Made by a program: the position numbers and the translations under genes | The notes under the pieces: generated by a model | What the model was told of the DNA's origin: nothing | Database searches by the model: none | What the model saw: only the letters and a program-made list of their open reading frames with translations | Assembly: GCA_002352705.1 (NCBI GenBank) | Contig: DEIW01000060.1 | Span: 27,320-39,743 of the forward strand | Length of the DNA stretch: 12,424 nucleotides | Source: Bacteroidales bacterium UBA2764 | GTDB taxonomy: Bacteria > Bacteroidota > Bacteroidia > Bacteroidales > Paludibacteraceae | Reading direction: 5' to 3' | Shown: positions 6,891 through 12,424 of the stretch, piece by piece | Numbering within the stretch: position 1 is the stretch's first letter | Layout: each line of letters opens with the position of its first letter

Positions 6891-7781
6891 ATGCACATTC
6901 GTATCTTATCTCCTTCCGGCGTTATTGATTCGTCTTATATTGACGGAGCAACTTCGCGCTTGCGCGCATGGGGTTATATAGTGAGCGAGGGGGCGCACGC
7001 GCGCGATGAATGGGGACGGTTCGCTGGCACGGACGAGAACCGGCTGGCTGACATCGTGGAGGCGATGAATGACGCTTCGGTCGATATGATTCTCTGTTCG
7101 CGTGGAGGGTATGGATTGCAACGGATTATAGACCGCGTGCCGGAGATTACCAAGCCCCTGATAGGCTTCAGTGACATCACTGCCCTTCATCAGGCAGCAG
7201 GGATTGCCTCTCAGACTACGATTCATGGTGTCATGTGCAAACATATAGCTACTTTGCCGGAGGATAGCGAACCGCTTGTAGCACTGCGAAGAATATTGGC
7301 GGGTGAATCCATCGAATACCGATGGGAGAGCCATCCGCTCAACAGAGCCGGCGAAGCTTGCGCCCCTGTTATCGGAGGAAACCTCTCTGTGCTCTACGGT
7401 CTTCAAGGAACACCCTATGCCTTGCGGGCAATTTTCAATTCTCCATTTTCCAAATCCCATTCTCAAAAGCCTTTGCTTTTGATTGAGGACATCGCCGAGA
7501 GGCATTATCATATCGACCGGATGATGAGAAATCTCCGCATGTCCGGTGTGTTGGAGAATATATCCGGTCTCATTGTCGGTCAGTTCTATGATTGTGGGGA
7601 CGATTCCGCTATGGGATGCACGGTATACGAGACAATAAAAGAGGCAGTCGCAGACTACGACTACCCCGTTGTCTTCAATGCCCCGGTTGGGCATGTGGAG
7701 CGTAACCTGCCTATTCGGTTGCACTCGTCGGCTCAACTACTTGTCTCTGACGCTCCCGCACAGGTGGTACTCCGTATTTAA
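6891..7781 (+). CDS. Muramoyltetrapeptide LD-carboxypeptidase family (peptidase S66)
   Basis: The 296-residue protein matches family S66, whose members remove the terminal D-Ala from cytoplasmic murein tetrapeptides during wall recycling. Some relatives instead cleave acylated microcin-like nucleotides. Seen: SRGGYG (70-75), the nucleophile S94 in IGFSDITALH, the gate motif GVMCKH in place of the usual HGP, E199 in LLIEDIAE and H268 in GHVERNLP, completing the Ser-Glu-His triad. The N-terminus starts directly at the first strand (HIRILSPSG), so the protein is slightly shorter there than most family members. An extra loop of about ten residues (AIFNSPFSKSHSQK, 180-193) separates GTPY from the KPLLLIED strand and is encoded by a heptad array. 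The gene follows the reductase by 23 bases, probably in one operon, and its last 71 bases overlap an opposing lipoprotein gene. Confidence 0.9.
   Translation: MHIRILSPSGVIDSSYIDGATSRLRAWGYIVSEGAHARDEWGRFAGTDENRLADIVEAMNDASVDMILCSRGGYGLQRIIDRVPEITKPLIGFSDITALHQAAGIASQTTIHGVMCKHIATLPEDSEPLVALRRILAGESIEYRWESHPLNRAGEACAPVIGGNLSVLYGLQGTPYALRAIFNSPFSKSHSQKPLLLIEDIAERHYHIDRMMRNLRMSGVLENISGLIVGQFYDCGDDSAMGCTVYETIKEAVADYDYPVVFNAPVGHVERNLPIRLHSSAQLLVSDAPAQVVLRI
7429..7463 (+). repeat. Heptad array inside the LD-carboxypeptidase coding region
   Basis: Five consecutive 7-base units, CAATTTT, CAATTCT, CCATTTT, CCAAATC and CCATTCT, run for 35 bases inside the gene. They code for part of a loop that other S66 proteins lack. 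The first three units match the intergenic heptads at 6876-6889 and 8758-8792 at most positions; the last two have diverged. Confidence 0.65.
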
Positions 7782-7953
7782 CAAGGATGGGTTCCTCTCT
7801 GATGATAGGTTGCTCCACTACAGGATGGTCAGGAACCACTGTTTCCTGAGAATCTGATTTTGCGGCGTTCTTCTGAGTGTGACAGCCCGCGAGCAACATT
7901 ACCAGCGAACCTAATACCGCATTGGCCACAGCCAAAAATCGCTTGTTTCTCAT
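7711..7953 (-). CDS. Small putative lipoprotein
   Basis: The 80-residue product begins with a convincing type II signal peptide: MRNKRF, a hydrophobic run, then lipobox LLAG with Cys24. The mature part is about 56 residues, polar, Pro/Glu-rich and without predicted structure, and contains the segment KYGVPPV. Similar KYG-x-PP segments occur in short Bacteroidota lipoproteins of unknown role (memory, not searched). It starts 18 bases after the stop of the nucleotidase-like gene, so the two share a transcript. Its last 71 bases overlap the 3' end of the S66 peptidase gene on the other strand. Function unknown. Confidence 0.7.
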   Translation of the reverse strand: MRNKRFLAVANAVLGSLVMLLAGCHTQKNAAKSDSQETVVPDHPVVEQPIIREEPILVKYGVPPVRERQRQVVEPTSATE

Positions 7954-7971
7954 AATAAATGGATATTTTGC

Positions 7972-8706
7972 TTATAACATAGTCATCCGTCCGTCCACTG
8001 CAGCGCGGATGGTGTCTTGCTCACGGACGGTTTCTATGTATAAATCCCGAATCAGCAGGTCGCTGTCCCAGTAATCGGTATAGTGTGTCAAAGCCTCCAT
8101 GTGGTCCGCTCCGCCAGCCAGATAGTCGCTGGTGGCTACCGTGTATTCGGAATGAACGTCCAGAGCTTTCTCGCCTATCATCACTTCCGCTACTCTCTCG
8201 TTTACTGTCTTGACGCGCATGCCTGCTACGCCTTGCCCGCCGTACTGCGCGAAGGACTCACAGAGGGACAGTACGTCTTCTCCCTTGAGTGTCAGTATTA
8301 CCAGACGGTTGTCAAAAGGCATTAGCTCAAATACGTTTCCGCGGGTGATAGGACCTGCAGGCCACGAACAACGCATACCGCCCATGTTCACGATGGCTAT
8401 GTCTACATGTCCGTTGTAGGCTTTCTTTGCCGCCTCCCATAAAGCATCGCTCGCCCAGTTCAGCATCGGACATTCAGGCGCACCTACCCATAACTCCTCT
8501 GGCGCATAACCTAACTGCACATTCATCTCACGTTCCATATCGGCTTTGATAGGAGCCAATATATCCAGATAACTGGAATCCTGAATGGCATCCGCTGTGC
8601 TGTTCACTGGGATAGCTTCCGTCGTTGCATCCGCTACGCGTAAGGTGTGCCGGCCACAACCACTCAGCACGGAAAGGAGAAACAATAAATAGAAACTCTT
8701 TCGCAT
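7972..8706 (-). CDS. Lipoprotein with 5'-nucleotidase C-terminal domain, no catalytic domain
   Basis: The 244-residue protein has a signal peptide with lipobox LSGC (lipidated Cys17). It then covers the 5'-nucleotidase C-terminal (substrate-binding) domain from about residue 47: NMGGMR (107-112, family NxGGxR), GPITRGNVFELMPFDN (118-133) and ATSDYLAGGAD (191-201), in which Y195 takes the place of the nucleoside-stacking aromatic. The N-terminal metallophosphatase domain of full enzymes is absent. In many Bacteroidales the two domains are separate adjacent genes, but no phosphatase partner is in this window. It may work with a partner encoded elsewhere or act as a nucleoside/nucleotide-binding lipoprotein. 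I start it at ATG 8706 because a longer frame (from 8739) would begin upstream of the promoter's -7 box and bury the signal peptide. Confidence 0.85.
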   Translation of the reverse strand: MRKSFYLLFLLSVLSGCGRHTLRVADATTEAIPVNSTADAIQDSSYLDILAPIKADMEREMNVQLGYAPEELWVGAPECPMLNWASDALWEAAKKAYNGHVDIAIVNMGGMRCSWPAGPITRGNVFELMPFDNRLVILTLKGEDVLSLCESFAQYGGQGVAGMRVKTVNERVAEVMIGEKALDVHSEYTVATSDYLAGGADHMEALTHYTDYWDSDLLIRDLYIETVREQDTIRAAVDGRMTML

Positions 8707-8728
8707 GGTAAAATTCGTTTTTGCGCTG

Positions 8729-8760
8729 CAAAGGTACACTTTTTTTATGAATTATGCAAA
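8729..8760 (-). promoter_or_regulatory. Promoter of the nucleotidase-like lipoprotein transcript
   Basis: On the minus strand TTTG (8760-8757), a 20-base spacer and TACCTTTG (8736-8729) give a perfect Bacteroidota promoter. Transcription should start near 8723, about 17 bases before the ATG at 8706. This fixes the start choice of the gene. The -33 box overlaps the edge of a heptad array. Confidence 0.87.
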
Positions 8761-8792
8761 TTTTCGATTTTCAATTTTCCATTTTCAATTAT
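8758..8792 (+). repeat. Five-unit heptad array in the divergent promoter region
   Basis: The units AAATTTT, CGATTTT, CAATTTT, CCATTTT and CAATTAT fill 35 bases between two divergent promoters. The left end supplies part of the minus-strand -33 box, and the middle lies where the plus-strand -33 box is expected. The copy count and length equal those of the arrays inside ldcA and pepD. Confidence 0.7.
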
Positions 8793-8806
8793 TTTTTGTA
8801 CCTTTG
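8775..8806 (+). promoter_or_regulatory. Promoter of the MATE-pepD-DUF456 operon
   Basis: A perfect -7 core TACCTTTG lies at 8799-8806. The -33 position 20 bases upstream reads TTTT (8775-8778), one mismatch to TTTG, and lies inside the heptad array. The predicted transcript start near 8813 is about 9 bases before the ATG at 8822, so the leader is very short. Divergent from the 8729-8760 promoter. Confidence 0.75.
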
Positions 8807-8821
8807 TACCGATTTTTGAGA

Positions 8822-10252
8822 ATGCAATATACTTTTCGCGAAATACTGCCCTATTACAAGCGCAATCTCAAGGTGGCGTTCCCTGTGATGCTCACCCAGC
8901 TTGGGGCAGCCCTGGTGGGCTTGTTCGATTCTATTATGGTCGGGCATTATAGTACCGCGGATTTGGCGGCGGTCAGTTTCTCCAATGCCATCTTCTTTAC
9001 AGTCATGGTCTTTTCCATGGGGGCAGTGATGGGGATCACGCCACTGGTGGGGCAAACGTACGGACGCTTGGAGAAACTCTTGCAGATGGGAACCTCGGAG
9101 GAGGAAATCAGCCATAAGCACGACCAGATTACCTCCTATATGGCGAATGGATTGGTTTTTACGGGGCTGATGTGTCTGGCTTCTTTGTTGCTGTTGGCTC
9201 CCTGTATTCCTTATCTGGACGCCTTCGGTCAGGACCCCGAGGTGGTAACTTGTGCGCGGCCGTACTATACATTGATAGTTCTCTCGATTATTCCGTTTAT
9301 GCTCTTTTGTTTCTCCAAACAGTTTCTGGAGGGGCTTGGTAACACGTGGGTGGCGATGCTTATCACGCTCGGCTGCAACCTGCTCAATATATTCCTGAAT
9401 TGGATATTCATCTTCGGGCATTGGGGGGTGGAGCCTATGGGTGCGGAGGGTGCCGGATGGGCTACTTTCATCGCTCGTCTGTTGATGCCGGTATGTTTTG
9501 TTATTGCCATGTTATGCCGGAAGGAATGGAGACGTTATCTGATTTCTCTTCGGAGAGTTTTAATAGAGCGCCGCGAGGTGGAGCATCTCTTGGCTATGGG
9601 TGTACCCATTGGCTTGCAGTCTTTCTCTGAGGCTTTTCTTTTCACGGCTTCGTTCGTTATCATAGGGTGGATAAGCAAAGAAGCCCTCGCAGCGCATCAC
9701 ATTGCTAACCAGATGTGTGATCTCACTTTTATGCTCGCACAGGGTATTGGCGCCGCTACTACCATCCGCGTCTCACACCAGCTCGGTAAAGGTGACCTGC
9801 ACGCTGTGCGCATGGCTTCCAGGGCTTCTGTACATCTATGCCTCTTGATGAATACCATCGGAGCGGCAATTATGTTCTTCTTCCGTCAGCAGATACCTTA
9901 TATCTTCTCCGATGACCCGCAAGTAGCCGAGATAGCTTCTTTGCTGCTTGTCTTTGGCGCTCTTTTCCAATATGCGGACGGCCTGCAGTGTATTGGCGCG
10001 GCGATGTTGAGGGGCATCCAAGACGTGCGCGTGCCAATGCGCATAGCGCTCTTCGCTTATATAGGAATAGCGCTTCCTTTGGGAATGTATCTTACTTTCT
10101 ACTACCCGCTTCCTTTTGCGCACGCTACTTCCGGATTAGGTCCGTCTGGTATGTGGGCGGCTTTTGTGGTGGCACTCGCTATACCCGCTGTGCTCTTCCA
10201 TATACGCTTTAGCAGGCAGATGAAAAAGATGAATAAATATAAAAATGATTAA
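8822..10252 (+). CDS. MATE-family multidrug/Na+ antiporter (NorM-like)
   Basis: The 476-residue protein has about 12 hydrophobic segments, matching the MATE family length and topology of two six-helix bundles. It exports cationic or other compounds across the inner membrane in exchange for Na+ or H+. D36 in the first helix (LFDSIMVGH) and E270 in the seventh (VPIGLQSFSE) sit where NorM-type ion-binding acids lie; GQTYG (77-81) and VSHQLGKGD (317-325) are the repeated helix 2-3 and 8-9 loops. The first of these loops has about ten extra charged residues (TSEEEISHKHD). I start at ATG 8822: an in-frame ATG at 8705 would precede the promoter and add a low-complexity tail translated from the heptad array. 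It leads a tight operon with pepD (12-base gap) and the DUF456 gene. The substrate cannot be told from sequence. Confidence 0.92.
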   Translation: MQYTFREILPYYKRNLKVAFPVMLTQLGAALVGLFDSIMVGHYSTADLAAVSFSNAIFFTVMVFSMGAVMGITPLVGQTYGRLEKLLQMGTSEEEISHKHDQITSYMANGLVFTGLMCLASLLLLAPCIPYLDAFGQDPEVVTCARPYYTLIVLSIIPFMLFCFSKQFLEGLGNTWVAMLITLGCNLLNIFLNWIFIFGHWGVEPMGAEGAGWATFIARLLMPVCFVIAMLCRKEWRRYLISLRRVLIERREVEHLLAMGVPIGLQSFSEAFLFTASFVIIGWISKEALAAHHIANQMCDLTFMLAQGIGAATTIRVSHQLGKGDLHAVRMASRASVHLCLLMNTIGAAIMFFFRQQIPYIFSDDPQVAEIASLLLVFGALFQYADGLQCIGAAMLRGIQDVRVPMRIALFAYIGIALPLGMYLTFYYPLPFAHATSGLGPSGMWAAFVVALAIPAVLFHIRFSRQMKKMNKYKND

Positions 10253-10253
10253 A

Positions 10254-10283
10254 TAAACGACAAAATGGTAAACGACAAAATGG
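10254..10283 (+). repeat. Perfect two-unit 15-base tandem repeat over the pepD start
   Basis: Two exact copies of TAAACGACAAAATGG start one base after the MATE stop codon. Each copy contains an ATG, at 10265 and 10280, and both ATGs are in frame with pepD, so the repeat duplicates the candidate start codon. Unit spacing is 7 plus 8 bases, as in the repeats around 4681-4795. Confidence 0.8.
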
Positions 10284-11755
10284 CAAATAGCAAAGTAGTC
10301 TTTGACATCTTTGCGCAAATCTGTCAGGTTCCTCGTCCTTCCAAACACGAGGAGAAAATCAGTAAATGGTTGCAGGATTTTGCTGCCTCTCACGGCATAG
10401 AGTGCGAGGCAGACGAAGCGATGAACGTTATTATGCGCGTTCCTGCTACGCCCGGGTACGAGGACCACGAGGGCGTCATTCTCCAGGCACACATGGACAT
10501 GGTGTGTGAGAAAAACGGAGATGTGACCCATGATTTCATGACGGATCCGATAGAGACTTATGTTGATGGCGAATGGCTAAAGGCCAAAGGTACTACCCTC
10601 GGTGGAGACGATGGTATAGGTATCTCCATGGCGCTCGCGGCTATCACTGATCCGGACTTACGCCATCCTGCTATCGAGTGTCTCTTCACCGTGGATGAGG
10701 AGACAGGGCTCACAGGCGCTATGAAACTGCAAGATGGCAAACTCCGCCACAAACGCCTCATTAATCTGGACTCCGAGGACGACGGACAGATTTTCATCGG
10801 CTGTGCCGGAGGTGTCGACACCCTCGCCAAGATGCACTACGAACCTTTGACAAATGACAAATGTCAAATGTCAAATGTCGAATCCCAATTAGCAATCCGT
10901 TTGTCAGTAAGCGGATTGCTTGGTGGTCATTCTGGTGATGATATCAACAAAGGTCGCGCGAATGCAAACCAACTCATCGTATGGTTCCTCGCACGTATCT
11001 GGCCGCAGACTGAAATCCAACTCGCCTCGATTAACGGAGGAAACCTTCGCAACGCCATCGCCCGCGAGGCGGAGGTGGTGATTGCTGTGCCGATGGCTTA
11101 CAAAGAGCAGATTCGTATCGAATGGAATCATTTCGTTGCGCAGATGGAAGGCGTATTCGGGGAAGTGGAGAAAGATATGCGTCTTGAACTGGAGACCTGT
11201 GATATGCCGGAATCTTTCATCCCTACCGACAAGGCTTATCGTCTCGTGATGGCGCTTTGCGAGTGCCCGCATGGCATGATTGCTATGAGTGCCGAGATGC
11301 CTGGACTCGTGGAGACATCCACCAACCTCGCCTCCATCAAGATGTGCCAAGAATCGACCATGCATGGTCGACCTTATATAGAGGTCAACACCTCCCAACG
11401 CTCTTCCAAAGAAGCCTCCAAACACCATCTCAAATGGGCAGTGGAGCAGGCTTTGTCTTTGGCTTGCGACGAAGTTACGCATGGAGACGGGTATCCCGGA
11501 TGGGCACCAAACCCCAACTCACCGCTCTTGGAGGTGGTCAAGAAGGCATATGTCGATCTCTTCAAAGACGAACCCAAAGTGCTGGCGATTCATGCCGGAC
11601 TGGAGTGCGGACTTTTCCTCGAGAAATACCCGTACCTTGACATGGTCTCTATCGGTCCGCAGATGTATGGTGTGCATTCGCCACAAGAAAGACTCTCTAT
11701 CCCCTCCACCGAGCGTTGCTATCAATGGCTTGTACGGACGCTTGAAACATTATAA
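10265..11755 (+). CDS. pepD: Cytosolic beta-alanyl/aminoacyl-histidine dipeptidase (M20, PepD type)
   Basis: The 496-residue enzyme is a zinc dipeptidase that hydrolyses a broad range of dipeptides, including X-His, in the cytoplasm. Seen: QAHMDMV with H76 and D78, GGDDGIG with D115, DEETG with catalytic E145 and metal ligand E146, INLDSEDDG with D169, GLLGGHSGDDI with H222 opening the lid domain, HAGLECG (443-449), and H471 in GVHSPQE. All metal and catalytic residues of the family are present. The start is uncertain: ATG 10265 and ATG 10280 lie in successive copies of a perfect 15-base repeat, and the conserved part begins at VVFDIFAQI (11-19), so either works. A stretch of about seven extra residues (LTNDKCQMSNVES, 195-207) before the lid is encoded by a heptad array. 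Second gene of the MATE operon. Confidence 0.94.
   Translation: MVNDKMANSKVVFDIFAQICQVPRPSKHEEKISKWLQDFAASHGIECEADEAMNVIMRVPATPGYEDHEGVILQAHMDMVCEKNGDVTHDFMTDPIETYVDGEWLKAKGTTLGGDDGIGISMALAAITDPDLRHPAIECLFTVDEETGLTGAMKLQDGKLRHKRLINLDSEDDGQIFIGCAGGVDTLAKMHYEPLTNDKCQMSNVESQLAIRLSVSGLLGGHSGDDINKGRANANQLIVWFLARIWPQTEIQLASINGGNLRNAIAREAEVVIAVPMAYKEQIRIEWNHFVAQMEGVFGEVEKDMRLELETCDMPESFIPTDKAYRLVMALCECPHGMIAMSAEMPGLVETSTNLASIKMCQESTMHGRPYIEVNTSQRSSKEASKHHLKWAVEQALSLACDEVTHGDGYPGWAPNPNSPLLEVVKKAYVDLFKDEPKVLAIHAGLECGLFLEKYPYLDMVSIGPQMYGVHSPQERLSIPSTERCYQWLVRTLETL
10849..10883 (+). repeat. Five-unit heptad array inside pepD
   Basis: Units GACAAAT, GACAAAT, GTCAAAT, GTCAAAT and GTCGAAT run for 35 bases without interruption in the coding region. 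They encode the variable stretch between the CAGGVD strand and the GLLGGHSG lid. This is the most regular array in the window: the only unit-to-unit differences are A/T at one position and A/G at one. Confidence 0.85.
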
Positions 11756-11766
11756 ACCTGAGATTT

Positions 11767-12240
11767 ATGGAAATAGCATTATTGATTATTGCCGCGGTAT
11801 TGATGTTGGTGGGTATTATCGGCTGTATTGTACCCGGATTACCCGGAGTGCCGGTAGCCTACCTGGGATTATGGATTGCGCAAATAACTGACAGAGTCGA
11901 TTTCTCCTGGACCACACTTATCGTCTGGGGTGTGGTCACTCTTCTGGTCTCGGTGCTGGACTATGTTATTCCGGCATGGGGAACAAAACAGTTTGGCGGT
12001 ACCAAATACGGAGTATGGGGGAGTACGTTAGGGGTGTTCGTAGGTCTTTTCTTCGGCGCTGCCGGGGTCATTCTCGGCCCCCTTGTGGGTGCTGTTATCG
12101 GAGAAATGATGGGAGGTAAAGCAGTCGAGCAGGCTATTAAAGCCGGCTGGGGTAGTTTTATCGGTATTCTTTTTGGTACGATACTTAAACTGGTTTGTTG
12201 CGGTTTGATGACCGTTGCACTCATTCAGGCTGTCTGGTAA
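11767..12240 (+). CDS. DUF456 domain-containing membrane protein
   Basis: The 157-residue, very hydrophobic protein matches the DUF456 pattern: an N-terminal helix ending in GCIVPGLPGVPVAYLGL (18-34), a second helix around 47-67, a loop with WGTKQFGGTKYGVWGS, and glycine-rich helix pairs (GVFVGLFFGAAGVILGPLVG; GSFIGILFGTILKLVCCG). Small-residue spacing (G-x-x-x-G) suggests tight helix packing in the inner membrane. No function is established for the family. It lies 11 bases after pepD and is the last gene of the MATE operon, with a new promoter 24 bases beyond its stop. Confidence 0.9.
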   Translation: MEIALLIIAAVLMLVGIIGCIVPGLPGVPVAYLGLWIAQITDRVDFSWTTLIVWGVVTLLVSVLDYVIPAWGTKQFGGTKYGVWGSTLGVFVGLFFGAAGVILGPLVGAVIGEMMGGKAVEQAIKAGWGSFIGILFGTILKLVCCGLMTVALIQAVW

Positions 12241-12263
12241 CGATAAAATCCCTACAAATAGGT

Positions 12264-12295
12264 ATTGCATGAATTAGAAAAAAGCAGTACCTTTG
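12264..12295 (+). promoter_or_regulatory. Promoter for a transcript leaving the right edge
   Basis: ATTG (12264-12267, one mismatch to TTTG), a 20-base spacer and the perfect -7 core TACCTTTG (12288-12295) form a Bacteroidota housekeeping promoter. Transcription should start near 12302, upstream of the short frame at 12326. Confidence 0.8.
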
Positions 12296-12325
12296 CACTC
12301 GATTTTAGTAGTCAAAACAAGAAAA

Positions 12326-12364
12326 ATGAAAAAAAGTAACTGTTCCCGTGCAGTCTTTTCGTGA
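12326..12364 (+). CDS. Possible 12-residue leader peptide
   Basis: Right after the promoter, an A-rich ribosome landing area (GAAAA) leads into ATG and the 12-codon frame MKKSNCSRAVFS, ending at TGA (12362-12364). The A-run after the ATG (ATGAAAAAAAG) is typical of a real Bacteroidota start. There is no run of a single amino acid, so amino-acid attenuation is not suggested. After the TGA the same frame stays open through the edge, including ATGs at 12392 and 12401, so this could be a leader, a gene broken by one stop, or a chance frame. Function unknown. Confidence 0.3.
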   Translation: MKKSNCSRAVFS

Positions 12365-12391
12365 TTTTCGGACATAATAGTTAGAGACGTT

Positions 12392-12424
12392 ATGTTCACG
12401 ATGGAGATAACACGGCTGATAGAA
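12392..12424 (+). CDS. Possible start of a gene cut by the right edge
   Basis: An open frame begins at ATG 12392 (second in-frame ATG at 12401) and reads MFTMEITRLIE to the edge. Its leader from the predicted transcript start would be about 90 bases, longer than others in this window. Only 11 codons are visible, so neither the start nor a product can be assigned. Confidence 0.3.
   Translation, partial: MFTMEITRLIE

Noticed and set aside
6906..7736. 276-codon minus-strand frame opposite the S66 peptidase gene
   Set aside because: The peptidase has all family motifs on the plus strand, so the reverse frame is a shadow.
8707..8739. Longer start (8739) for the nucleotidase-like lipoprotein
   Set aside because: That ATG lies upstream of the -7 box and would add 11 residues before a complete signal peptide.
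8705..8821. N-terminal extension of the MATE protein from ATG 8705
   Set aside because: It would begin before the promoter and translate the heptad array into Phe/Ile-rich filler. The conserved protein begins at 8822.
8789..9421. 210-codon minus-strand frame opposite the MATE gene
   Set aside because: Gln/His/Arg-rich shadow of a hydrophobic protein. It also lacks a promoter.
12250..12262. Small hairpin CCTA/TAGG after the DUF456 gene as a terminator
   Set aside because: The stem is only four pairs and no T-run follows. It lies directly in front of the next promoter.
12362..12364. Selenocysteine or RF2-type programmed frameshift at the in-frame TGA
   Set aside because: No SECIS-like stem can be read after the TGA in the short visible stretch, and the surrounding codons do not resemble prfB. 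The evidence is too thin.

Overview
The window reads as chromosomal DNA of a member of the Bacteroidota, most likely the order Bacteroidales. Five sites carry the identical -7 core TACCTTTG. Most have a TTTG-like -33 box exactly 20 bases upstream, which is the promoter form of this phylum's housekeeping sigma factor, and there are no strong Shine-Dalgarno sequences. A serine palmitoyltransferase, a lactate-dehydrogenase-like malate dehydrogenase, OmpA/TPR lipoproteins and small KYGVPP-type lipoproteins fit the same group. Base composition is moderate and codon use looks even. I see no insertion sequence, phage, tRNA, rRNA or CRISPR array, so this looks like core genome.

Layout. (1) Bases 1-3604, minus strand: one transcript from a promoter at 3597-3628, reading an OmpA-like/TPR lipoprotein, a 78-residue single-span membrane protein (stop and start overlap as TAATG) and mutL, which starts at GTG and runs off the left edge. 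(2) Bases 3664-7781, plus strand: promoter and mdh, then a repeat-rich 117-base spacer, then serine palmitoyltransferase (spt), a short-chain reductase that is a good candidate for 3-ketosphinganine reduction, and an LD-carboxypeptidase of family S66. (3) Bases 7711-8760, minus strand: an orphan 5'-nucleotidase C-terminal-domain lipoprotein followed by a tiny lipoprotein whose 3' end overlaps the end of the S66 gene tail to tail. (4) Bases 8775-12240, plus strand: a MATE transporter, an M20 dipeptidase (pepD) and a DUF456 membrane protein, packed 11-12 bases apart. (5) Bases 12241-12424: a fresh promoter, a 12-codon leader-like frame and what may be the first codons of another gene.

How the genes work together. 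spt and the reductase form the first two steps of sphinganine synthesis, a lineage trait of Bacteroidota. The S66 peptidase, nucleotidase-like lipoprotein, MATE pump and dipeptidase are envelope, transport and peptide-salvage functions. mutL is mismatch repair, and its endonuclease motif looks degraded.

The most unusual signal is a set of small A-tract arrays with units of 7 or 8 bases (AAAWNNN-like), mostly 30-35 bases long. They occur at gene borders (after mdh, before spt, before the S66 gene, in the divergent promoter region, over the pepD start) and also inside two coding regions, ldcA and pepD, where they seem to code for short extra loops.
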